A stretch of 33,553 bases of DNA from Anthropogastromicrobium sp963652495 (lineage in GTDB: Bacteria > Bacillota > Clostridia > Lachnospirales > Lachnospiraceae): the NCBI GenBank assembly GCA_963652495.1, contig CAVJTU010000028.1:1-33553 (forward strand), in the 5' to 3' direction. Position 1 is the stretch's first letter; each line of letters starts with the position of its first letter. Both the position numbers and the translations under genes were made by a program. Positions 16,348-22,997 of the stretch are shown piece after piece. A model generated the notes under the pieces. It did no database searches. It saw only the letters and a program-made list of their open reading frames with translations, and was not told the DNA's origin.

Positions 16348-16376
16348 ATTATACTGTTGATTTATCTTTGTGTCGC
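16348..16376 (-). promoter_or_regulatory. Promoter of fucA-fucI
   Basis: On the minus strand a perfect TATAAT (16348-16353) with GCGACA (16371-16376) 17 bases upstream. The poor -35 box suggests dependence on an activator, plausibly the divergent AraC regulator. Confidence 0.55.
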
Positions 16377-16405
16377 TGTCTATCATGATTATCTATTGGA
16401 CGATA

Positions 16406-16434
16406 TTGATATTTTGTTATTTTTGCTGTATAAT
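16406..16434 (+). promoter_or_regulatory. Promoter of the AraC regulator gene
   Basis: TTGATA (16406-16411), a 17-base spacer and TATAAT (16429-16434). This leaves a leader of about 150 bases before the start at 16591, in which I see no clear structure. The two divergent -35 boxes lie about 30 bases apart, leaving a shared operator region. Confidence 0.75.
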
Positions 16435-16590
16435 CTTCTCTGATATGCGAAGAGAAGGTGGCAGTTTGTTGTATTAAACTATCTTTTCTATTTTGTTTCT
16501 TTAAAATTTCATCAAAAAGCTGCTTGTTATCTGTTTCTTTTTTCGCTTGACTGAACGAATTGCCTGACCAAGCAGACAGGAAGGAATTCT

Positions 16591-17463
16591 ATGAAATATT
16601 TGGCTTCACATGAAGATACTACACGCGGAACCTCTGATTTTCCGATTGAATTGTATTATGTTGACAGAACGCATCCACGATATGAAATGCCATTTCATTG
16701 GCATATGGAATGTGAGCTGATGCGTGTGCTGTGCGGCAGCTTTTTGCTGACCGTTGACAGTCGGACACACATCTTAACGCAGGGTGATACTGCCATAATC
16801 TCCTCCGGTGCAGTGCACGGCGGCATTCCCTCAGATTGTATTTATGAATGTCTGGTATTTGAATCCGGACGTCTTTCTCAGAATGCCAATGCACTGTTTT
16901 ACAATCGCTACCGCGATTTTTTTGACTCGGATACGCTGATTGATCCGTTTCACGAAAATGGAAGCATCTGCTCGGTGCTGATTCATCAGATTTTTGAGAC
17001 GATGCAGCAAAAAAGTGCAGGCTATGAACTTGCTTCAATTGGCTTAATCTGGCAATTATTTGGCCAATTGATTCAAGAACACGCCTACACCGTTACAAAT
17101 CCAGCCATCCGGCGCAACGAAAAAAGCACCGAACAGATTAAATCCGTCTTAAATTATATCCGAAAAAACTTTACATCGCCGCTTACGCTTTCTGAGCTGG
17201 CTGCGGTATTAAACATGTCACCGGAACATTTTTGCCGTTTATTTCACTCGATTATTGGCAAATCTCCTATCGACTATGTAAATTATTACCGCATTGAGTG
17301 CGCCTGTGAGCTATTGTGTACCTCCTGCAAGAGCATAACGGATGTTGCCTATTCATGCGGATTCAATGATTTGAGCTATTTTAATCGAATGTTCAAAAAA
17401 TACAAGAAGGCAACACCCGGCTGCTACAAAAAAATGTTCCTGACAGACAATAAGAAAGGGTAG
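16591..17463 (+). CDS. AraC-family regulator with cupin sensor, likely for fucose genes
   Basis: A 290-residue transcription regulator. Residues 15-110 form a cupin-type sugar-sensing domain with HWHMECEL (His36, His38, Glu40). Residues 188-285 contain the double helix-turn-helix AraC domain, ending with DVAYSCGFNDLSYFNRMFKKYKKATPGCYKK. It is divergent from fucA-fucI across a 358-base region with promoters in both directions, which is the usual arrangement for a local regulator. It probably senses L-fucose or fuculose and activates fucA-fucI; control of the fucoside importer operon is also possible. The ATG follows GGAAGGAATTCT. The gene faces the convergent serpin gene, with only 76 bases between them and no clear terminator. 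Confidence 0.92.
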   Translation: MKYLASHEDTTRGTSDFPIELYYVDRTHPRYEMPFHWHMECELMRVLCGSFLLTVDSRTHILTQGDTAIISSGAVHGGIPSDCIYECLVFESGRLSQNANALFYNRYRDFFDSDTLIDPFHENGSICSVLIHQIFETMQQKSAGYELASIGLIWQLFGQLIQEHAYTVTNPAIRRNEKSTEQIKSVLNYIRKNFTSPLTLSELAAVLNMSPEHFCRLFHSIIGKSPIDYVNYYRIECACELLCTSCKSITDVAYSCGFNDLSYFNRMFKKYKKATPGCYKKMFLTDNKKG

Positions 17464-17539
17464 TCACAATTGCAGGTCTTAACGCACCAATTGCAATGCC
17501 TCTCACAAAACAGAACGCTGTCGCAATTTGGCAGTTCGA

Positions 17540-19204
17540 TTAATCAAGATTGTACACGCAGCCCTCAAACAGCTTTAAACCGGCCTCTGTATTGGAAATG
17601 GTGAAGTAGAATGGGTGATCCATATTCATCTCCACAACTTCTTCCTCAGGCTGCAGTGCCATTGCCTCCATTATCATCATCGTAACTGCCGCTGCTTCGG
17701 TTCCGTTTTCATCATTTTTGATTGCTGTCTTATGATATACGAAACCGACAGACAATTTTTCATCACTCAGACGGTCATATACCTGCTCATTGAAGATTTT
17801 CTCAATTCCCAATTCCTGCAAAATATCAGTTAACTCTGCTCCATACTCCAATTCAAACTTTGGCATGGAAAGGGAAATCTCATGGCTGCTCCACTCTTCA
17901 TCAGAAGCATCCTCCACCAGGGCCGACAAATATCCTTCCTCACTCCACTTGTCAGCTGTCGCTTCATCCTTTGGCAGATAAACCGTCATTTCACAATTCC
18001 CATAATATGGCAGACGAACCATCTGATAGTCATCATTTTCAGCATAATCAAAGTGAGACTGCTGATGCATCATGTCAACTGTCGTATCACCCTTTGCGCC
18101 GTGGAAGGTCTGCTTGTCGGTCAATTCCTCGGAAAATTCCCGAATCCATGCTGCCTTAAAATAAACAGCATTGAAAAGCGTCATGCGCACACCCTCACTC
18201 ATTGGCTCTGTCAGAATGGAATCGATCAGTCCATGTGTCTTATCGTTGACCCACGCATTGATTTCGTTCATGGTATCCTCGGTAGAAAGATCACACTTCT
18301 TAAGGGATGCCTGATAGGTATCGGAAAAGATGTTTGCCAGATCATCAAAGGCGGATACTGTCTTTAATTCATCGTCGATGTATACGGCATTTGCTGTCTC
18401 AAGAATGGATTTGGGATAACCATTCTCGTCTGTGCTTTCCTCGCTGTCTGTCTGCGCATTTGCACCAAGCATCTCGGATAATGCCTTCTGCGCCGCAAGA
18501 ATCTCATCCTCTGTCCTATCATCCATTCCTAAAAATTCCTTTAACTGGTCGATCTGTTCTCCGCTTTCGCTGCAATGGCTCAAAAGTGTCAGTGCTGTCG
18601 CTATGCTATAGGAAGAAATGAATACATTTTCCTTTTCGGCGGCAAGTTTTTCCATCAAAGCAAAACCGATACGGTTATCGGTGTCCACCAGCGTCTGCAC
18701 CGAATTTCCAGACTTCGCCTGAGCCAGCAGATTCTCTGCCTCCTCATCTGAGATATCATCAATCTCTGTGATGGAAACATTGCCCTCAAGATCCTCATAG
18801 ATAATTCCGATCGCATAGGTCTTTTCTGCATCCGGCACCACTATTTCTTTTTCAAATAAGATTTTATAATTTGTTCCTGCTACCACCTGTTTTGCAATCA
18901 GTGCAACCGGTGTGTAAACAGCCCCTACAAGGTCAGCAAACGCTTTATCGCAAAGTGTCTGAATTTCATCTGTGATCTCTGATGACTCTGCTGCCTCATA
19001 TGCACCAACCTCTTGATCCGCCAGATATTCTTCATCGACCGATGTTTGACTTTCTTCGGCATCATCCGATATCTCGGCAGATGATTCCGACTGCACTTCT
19101 GTATTTACAGTCTGCGCCCATACCGGTGCTGCTGCCTGCACAAACTGTGTGCCTGCCATTGTGACTGCCATCGCTGCTGTTAAACCCGTTAAATTTTTTC
19201 TCAT
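17540..19204 (-). CDS. Secreted cystatin-serpin fusion protease inhibitor
   Basis: A 554-residue secreted protein. Residues 1-30 are a Sec signal peptide with AxA-type sites (FVQA/AAP or VWA/QT); no lipobox or sorting signal is present. Residues 31-75 are an acidic, Ser/Glu-rich spacer. Residues about 76-150 look like a cystatin: an N-terminal segment, a helix, then KQVVAGTNYKILFEKE, where Q106-V-V-A-G110 is the papain-blocking loop. Residues about 175-554 are a full serpin: FISSYSIATALTLLSH, TLFNAVYFKAAW, the breach and the C-terminal DHPFYFTISN. The reactive loop has the inhibitory hinge E499-N-G-T-E-A-A-A-V-T; counting from P15 Gly501 puts P1-P1' at Met515-Ala516. The start at 19204 follows AGGAG with 8-base spacing. 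Its promoter matches that of the neighbouring ECF sigma gene. Confidence 0.9.
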   Translation of the reverse strand: MRKNLTGLTAAMAVTMAGTQFVQAAAPVWAQTVNTEVQSESSAEISDDAEESQTSVDEEYLADQEVGAYEAAESSEITDEIQTLCDKAFADLVGAVYTPVALIAKQVVAGTNYKILFEKEIVVPDAEKTYAIGIIYEDLEGNVSITEIDDISDEEAENLLAQAKSGNSVQTLVDTDNRIGFALMEKLAAEKENVFISSYSIATALTLLSHCSESGEQIDQLKEFLGMDDRTEDEILAAQKALSEMLGANAQTDSEESTDENGYPKSILETANAVYIDDELKTVSAFDDLANIFSDTYQASLKKCDLSTEDTMNEINAWVNDKTHGLIDSILTEPMSEGVRMTLFNAVYFKAAWIREFSEELTDKQTFHGAKGDTTVDMMHQQSHFDYAENDDYQMVRLPYYGNCEMTVYLPKDEATADKWSEEGYLSALVEDASDEEWSSHEISLSMPKFELEYGAELTDILQELGIEKIFNEQVYDRLSDEKLSVGFVYHKTAIKNDENGTEAAAVTMMIMEAMALQPEEEVVEMNMDHPFYFTISNTEAGLKLFEGCVYNLD

Positions 19205-19287
19205 ACTTATTCTCCTGCCTTTCCGAATAGTCATCTGCAAATCATTTGCAGCATTTTTTATTTCAGGATTTTCATGTCCTTCACTCT

Positions 19288-19318
19288 ATAAGAAGGAAAA
19301 TCAAATGTAAGGTTACAC
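19288..19318 (-). promoter_or_regulatory. ECF-type promoter of the cystatin-serpin gene
   Basis: On the minus strand GTGTAACCTT (19309-19318), exactly 14 bases, then TTCTTAT (19288-19294). Both boxes and the spacing are identical to those ahead of the sigma gene at 20634-20664. The leader is about 77 bases. Confidence 0.8.
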
Positions 19319-19355
19319 GTTCTGAAAAAATTTTTTATCGTACTTATTTCACTCC

Positions 19356-19985
19356 TTAGTTCACAACTGTGATTACACCTGTGCCATATACAACATCAGC
19401 CGCTGCCTGCACGGCTTCCTTAAGTGTACTCGCCCGCAAGGTATAGGAAACGTTATTTTGCTCAAAATCAGCAAAAAAGCCTTCTGTGTCCTCTTCCTGA
19501 TAAAAATAGACTTCCGTGTTTCCCAGCATCGTAACCGGCAGCTGCTGTTGCCCACCTTGTATCTGCTGAGTCTGTGCTGCTGCAATCTTTTCTCCGACCT
19601 TTACGTCCTCAGACAGAGAGAGCGTACCTTCGCTCTCTCCTTCCTGCTCCTGGTAGACACCAAGCACCATCATGCCATCTGACTCATTTTCTTCTGTCTG
19701 CATATATCCTGCAGCTTCGTCTAAAACCGATTTTCCTGCCTTATGAATGCCGACTGCCGTACCCGCTGCAAAGATAAGAATTCCTGCTGCCACTGAAACT
19801 GCCGCCCGAAGAAATACAATTTTGCCCGAATAGCTGCCTGATTTTGATTGAATTTTCGTCTTTGCTGATTCTGTCGATCTCTTTTTTTCTGCTGTCGTTT
19901 CTGCCGATAGTGTTTCCTTCCCAGCCTCTTCAACCAGATCTTCATCCACAAAGTTTAAGCCATCAAGCAAATCTTTTCCTGTCAT
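19356..19985 (-). CDS. Membrane anti-sigma factor partner of the ECF sigma factor
   Basis: A 209-residue single-pass membrane protein. Residues 1-54 are cytoplasmic and should hold the sigma-binding region (TGKDLLDGLNFVDEDLVEEA). One membrane helix covers about residues 55-80, and residues 81-209 lie outside. The outer part has no recognisable domain but holds Gln-rich TQQIQGGQQQ and a C-terminal beta/helix portion (YTLRASTLKEAVQAAADVVYG). The ATG at 19985 overlaps the sigma stop codon as ATGA, so translation is coupled. The identification rests on this overlap and topology; the sequence belongs to no anti-sigma family I can name with certainty. Release of sigma by cleavage or ligand binding outside the cell is inferred. 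Confidence 0.8.
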   Translation of the reverse strand: MTGKDLLDGLNFVDEDLVEEAGKETLSAETTAEKKRSTESAKTKIQSKSGSYSGKIVFLRAAVSVAAGILIFAAGTAVGIHKAGKSVLDEAAGYMQTEENESDGMMVLGVYQEQEGESEGTLSLSEDVKVGEKIAAAQTQQIQGGQQQLPVTMLGNTEVYFYQEEDTEGFFADFEQNNVSYTLRASTLKEAVQAAADVVYGTGVITVVN

Positions 19986-20542
19986 ATCCAAATACCCTCA
20001 CTTTCCAGAAATTTTTTCAGCCTGCCGCGTATTCGGTGCAGCCGTACTTTTGTACTGCTCACACTGATATTCATCTGCTGCGCCAACTCTTTTATACTTT
20101 TTCCATACCAATAACGCTGCATAAATAAGAGTCGATCCTGCTTGGTCTGTTCTCTTAAAAAAGCGGATATACTTTGTCCGATCTGCTCTGATTGCGCACT
20201 ATTTTCCTGGCGCAAATCCGGAATACACTGCTGCATTTCATCCGTCAGCTCTACTACCACTGCGCTTCGTTTCTGCGCATTTTTGCGATCCAGCAAATCA
20301 AAGCATATAAATCGGCAGATCTTTGCCAGATACGCAAAGAAAAACTGAGGTCGCTGCGGAGGTATTGAATTCCATGTCCGAAGATAGGTGTCATTTACAC
20401 TCTCCTCCGAATCCTCTCTGTTCTCCAGAATGCGAAATGCCAGCCCATTCAGCTTTTCGCCATACTGAAGCTGTGTCTCTTCGATTGCCTGCGTATTTCG
20501 CGCCCAATATAGATCAATAATCGTTTCGTCATCTATTCGCAC
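19982..20542 (-). CDS. ECF-type RNA polymerase sigma factor
   Basis: A 186-residue group 4 sigma-70 factor. Region 2 (about residues 20-90) includes ENREDSEESVNDTYLRTWNS and FFAYLAKICRFICFDLLDR. Region 4 (about 125-180) holds the helix-turn-helix KSIKELAQQMNISVSSTKVRLHRIRGRL. The conserved opening IDDETIIDLYWARN is characteristic of a clostridial ECF subgroup. Translation begins at a GTG at 20542, 7 bases after GTAGGAGG. It forms a unit with the anti-sigma gene and is insulated from the upstream SlyD-like gene by a terminator. A shared promoter motif indicates autoregulation and control of the cystatin-serpin gene. Confidence 0.93.
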   Translation of the reverse strand: MRIDDETIIDLYWARNTQAIEETQLQYGEKLNGLAFRILENREDSEESVNDTYLRTWNSIPPQRPQFFFAYLAKICRFICFDLLDRKNAQKRSAVVVELTDEMQQCIPDLRQENSAQSEQIGQSISAFLREQTKQDRLLFMQRYWYGKSIKELAQQMNISVSSTKVRLHRIRGRLKKFLESEGIWI

Positions 20543-20633
20543 AAGCCTGCCTCCTACTTTTCTGTGCCCTCAACAGCCAACTCAACCAACCATGTGGCTA
20601 TCTGAGTATCCACCTCCTTTCCCTCTCTGCTTA

Positions 20634-20664
20634 ATAAGAATGGAAATAACCGAAAAGGTTACAC
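20634..20664 (-). promoter_or_regulatory. Autoregulated ECF promoter of the sigma/anti-sigma operon
   Basis: On the minus strand GTGTAACCTT (20655-20664), 14 bases, TTCTTAT (20634-20640), identical in boxes and spacing to the promoter at 19288-19318. The leader of about 85 bases contains a consensus AAAGGAGGTGG near 20610-20620 with no start codon at a suitable distance. Confidence 0.8.
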
Positions 20665-20672
20665 TTTGTTGC

Positions 20673-20704
20673 AAAAAAGCACCAGCTTTTGTAGCCGATG
20701 CTTT
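20673..20704 (-). terminator. Intrinsic terminator after the SlyD-like gene
   Basis: On the minus strand AAAGCA/TGCTTT (20699-20704 with 20676-20681) encloses CGGCT/AGCTG, with a 5-base loop, and ends in six T. It lies 8 bases upstream of the ECF promoter and isolates it from read-through. A weaker ATGCG/CGCAT hairpin lies nearer the stop codon. Confidence 0.8.
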
Positions 20705-20767
20705 CTGTTATCACTGTTCTGATTTTATAATTCAAACTTTTCCGGAATGCGCTGACGCATGTTTCGG

Positions 20768-21655
20768 TTATTCCTCTACGCTGACAAGCTCGATAGTAAA
20801 ATTCAGCTCCTTGCCAGCCATCTCGTGGTTTGCATCAAAGGTAATCATCTTATCATCCTTTGCTGCTACCTTAACCGGGAATGGCTGACCAAACTGATTG
20901 GACAAGTAAACATGCTGTCCTGCCTCAAGTTCCTCCGAACCCGGAAGCTGTGCAATCTCAAGTGTAAAGATTGCTGCTGGATCCGGCATACCATATGCTT
21001 CTTCCGGCATCAGATGGATATTCACGGTCTCGCCGATTTCCATATTTGCTACAGCCTGATCAAAACCTCTGATCATCTGACCGACACCACAGATAAATTC
21101 GAGTGGTTCGCCGCGATCATATGAAGAATCAAACTGAGTACCATCGTTGAAAGTTCCCTTATAGTGAGTACGGCACTTCTTTCCTACGTTCTTGCCTTCC
21201 ATAATCGGCTGTGGTGTTCCACAACCGCCATGGCAGCCGCCGCAGCCGCCTTCGCAGCCTGACTCTTCTTCCGCATCGTGATGACAGCAGCTTTCACCTT
21301 CGCCGCAATGACCGCCATTTTCATGATGATCACAACCACCCTCAGATGTACTCTCAAGTGTTCCCTTTACGTAGCTTTTTGCAGCCTCATTTACATCGCC
21401 CTCTATTCCGGCACATACCTGAATGCCTGCCTCTGCCAGTGCCGCCTGTGCGCCGCCTCCGATGCCGCCACAAATTACAACATCTACACCATTTTCAGCA
21501 AGAAATCCTGCCAGTGCGCTGTGTCCGGTTCCATCTGAATTTACTATTTCACTTGAAACGATCACGCCATCCTCCACGTCAAAAATCTTAAAGCTTTCGG
21601 TCTTTCCAAAGTGCTGGAATATATATCCGTTGTCATACGTTACTGCAATTTTCAT
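20768..21655 (-). CDS. NifX/NifB-C-like domain fused through a His/Cys-rich linker to a SlyD-type FKBP prolyl isomerase
   Basis: A 295-residue cytoplasmic fusion. Residues 1-104 match the dinitrogenase iron-molybdenum cofactor-binding domain (MKIAVTYDNGYIFQHFGKTE, VVICGGIGGGAQAALAEAGI). Residues 105-146 are a metal-binding linker with 6 His and 8 Cys among many Gly. Residues 157-295 are a SlyD-like FKBP: the isomerase half (YKGTFNDGTQFDSSY, MIRGFDQAVANMEIGE, PEEAYGMPDP) with an insert-in-flap chaperone part, ending in FDANHEMAGKELNFTIELV. The linker resembles the Ni-binding tail of SlyD, but here it lies between two domains. A role in metallocentre assembly or metal storage is inferred; no nif genes are nearby. 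It has its own promoter and terminator. Confidence 0.9.
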   Translation of the reverse strand: MKIAVTYDNGYIFQHFGKTESFKIFDVEDGVIVSSEIVNSDGTGHSALAGFLAENGVDVVICGGIGGGAQAALAEAGIQVCAGIEGDVNEAAKSYVKGTLESTSEGGCDHHENGGHCGEGESCCHHDAEEESGCEGGCGGCHGGCGTPQPIMEGKNVGKKCRTHYKGTFNDGTQFDSSYDRGEPLEFICGVGQMIRGFDQAVANMEIGETVNIHLMPEEAYGMPDPAAIFTLEIAQLPGSEELEAGQHVYLSNQFGQPFPVKVAAKDDKMITFDANHEMAGKELNFTIELVSVEE

Positions 21656-21720
21656 AATTCTCTCTATTCCTTCCTTGCAGCTTGAATTTTGATAACGATT
21701 CAGCGCCGCATGTTGTCTTG

Positions 21721-21750
21721 ATTATACCTTGCTTTTGCACGATGCGTCAA
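21721..21750 (-). promoter_or_regulatory. Promoter of the NifX-SlyD fusion gene
   Basis: On the minus strand TTGACG (21745-21750), an 18-base spacer and TATAAT (21721-21726). The leader is about 60 bases. Confidence 0.75.
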
Positions 21751-21768
21751 CAACGTTTTGAAAAAATT

Positions 21769-21895
21769 ATGGTTCATGCAGCAATTATCGGTCCGCAGAA
21801 AGGTGCTGACGCTACCATGATTATGCAGATGGACAAGTGGCTTGCCTACTATGCTGCTCTCGCAAAGGAAGCATTTCAGGTTGACCTGACAACAC
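21769..21895 (+). pseudogene. Probable remnant of a glycerate kinase gene
   Basis: The plus-strand reading frame encodes AAIIGPQKGADATMIMQMD followed by KWLAYYAALAKEAF. This resembles the GPQKGAD...M...LD...L..YA block of glycerate kinases (full length about 380 residues). Nothing before or after in this frame resembles the rest of the enzyme, and the frame then runs into the purC terminator. I read it as a decayed fragment of about 42 codons. A chance resemblance in an intergenic region cannot be excluded. Confidence 0.4.
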
Positions 21896-21919
21896 TTTCA
21901 AAGGAAAGGCAATTATGTA

Positions 21920-21950
21920 CAACAAAAGGGCATACCGCTTTGATATGCCC
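21920..21950 (-). terminator. Intrinsic terminator after purC
   Basis: GGGCATA/TATGCCC 7-bp stem (21944-21950 with 21928-21934) with a 9-base loop, followed on the minus strand by TTTTGTTGT. Confidence 0.8.
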
Positions 21951-21981
21951 TCATTGTTTTCACTCTTGTTTCTGTTCCATT

Positions 21982-22854
21982 TTATGCTAATGGCTTTCCG
22001 GTCAGCATCTCATATGCCTGTAAATACTTCTCAATTGTCTTATCCACAATCTCCTGCGGCAGTGTCCAGTCGTTATCCGGATTTGCCTTTAACCAGTCGC
22101 GGGCAAACTGCTTGTCGAAGGACGGCTGACCATGTCCCGGCTCGTAACCCTCTGCCGGCCAGAAACGGGAGCTGTCCGGTGTAAGCATCTCATCACCAAC
22201 AACAATGTTTCCATCCTCATCCAGACCAAACTCAAACTTGGTATCTGCAATGATGATGCCCTTGCTCAGCGCATAATCTGCACACTTCTTATACAGTGCG
22301 ATCGTATAATCGCGAAGCTTCTGTGCGTACTCCTCGCCCTTGCCTGGGAAGTACTTCTCCAGATGTGCAATGCTCTGCTCATAGGAGATATTCTCATCGT
22401 GATCGCCAATCTCAGCCTTGGTAGACGGTGTATAGATTGGCTCAGGCAATTTATCGGACTCCTTTAAGCCTTCCGGCAGCTCGATTCCACATACCTTACC
22501 AGTCTTCTGGTAGCTGGCCCATCCGCTTCCGGTGATATATCCGCGCACAATACACTCCAGAGGAAGCATCTGCAACTTGCGGCACATCATACTGTTTCCA
22601 TCAAACTTTTCCTGCTGGAAAAATTCCGGCATATCCTTTACATCTGCGGAGATCATGTGATTTGGAAGAATATCCTTCGTCATATCAAACCAGAATTTGG
22701 ACATCTGAGTAAGGACGGTTCCCTTCTTAGTTACCACATTATTCAGAATGACATCGAAGCAGCTGATACGGTCAGTCGCTACCATAATCAGGCTGTCGCC
22801 ATTGTCATAGATTTCGCGTACCTTGCCTTCTTTGATTGGCTTTAACTCTCTCAT
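21982..22854 (-). CDS. purC: Phosphoribosylaminoimidazole-succinocarboxamide synthase
   Basis: Joins CAIR and aspartate using ATP to form SAICAR in purine synthesis. The 290-residue protein shows all main family segments: EGKVREIYDNGDSLIMVATDRISCFD at its start, CIVRGYITGSGW (115-126), IIIADTKFEFG, GDEMLTPDSSRFW and a C-terminal helical region. The start at 22854 (MRELKPIKEGK) follows GATGAGG with 9-base spacing; upstream in-frame residues do not match the family. It stands alone with its own promoter, a structured leader and a good terminator, not in a pur operon. Confidence 0.96.
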   Translation of the reverse strand: MRELKPIKEGKVREIYDNGDSLIMVATDRISCFDVILNNVVTKKGTVLTQMSKFWFDMTKDILPNHMISADVKDMPEFFQQEKFDGNSMMCRKLQMLPLECIVRGYITGSGWASYQKTGKVCGIELPEGLKESDKLPEPIYTPSTKAEIGDHDENISYEQSIAHLEKYFPGKGEEYAQKLRDYTIALYKKCADYALSKGIIIADTKFEFGLDEDGNIVVGDEMLTPDSSRFWPAEGYEPGHGQPSFDKQFARDWLKANPDNDWTLPQEIVDKTIEKYLQAYEMLTGKPLA

Positions 22855-22876
22855 TGTAAATACCTCATCCTTTATT

Positions 22877-22925
22877 TGTATTGTGAGCGAAGCGGCGCGC
22901 ATCTGCATGCCTTTTTCGCAATACA
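22877..22925 (-). other. 5' leader stem-loop of purC
   Basis: Inverted repeats TGTATTG/CAATACA (22877-22883 with 22919-22925) and GCGAA/TTCGC (22887-22891 with 22915-22919) enclose a GC-rich apical part, in an overall 49-base imperfect hairpin that starts about at the expected transcription start. It matches no purine riboswitch core that I recognise. Confidence 0.5.
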
Positions 22926-22928
22926 CTT

Positions 22929-22958
22929 ACACTACCACTATCGCTACTATGTTGTCAA
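22929..22958 (-). promoter_or_regulatory. Promoter of purC
   Basis: On the minus strand TTGACA (22953-22958), an 18-base spacer and TAGTGT (22929-22934). Perfect -35, weak -10. Confidence 0.6.
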
Positions 22959-22997
22959 GAGTTAATCTATTTCGGATGATAAAAGTATCACAGATAA

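Noticed and set aside
17464..17539. Gap between the AraC and serpin genes checked for a terminator
   Set aside because: It has a repeated CAATTGCA (17466 and 17488) and only short GAAC/GTTC pairing; no convincing stem with a T-run.
19240..19320. Earlier start for the cystatin-serpin protein at 19240
   Set aside because: The start at 19204 has AGGAG at 8 bases and begins a proper signal peptide; the earlier frame adds basic residues without a binding site.
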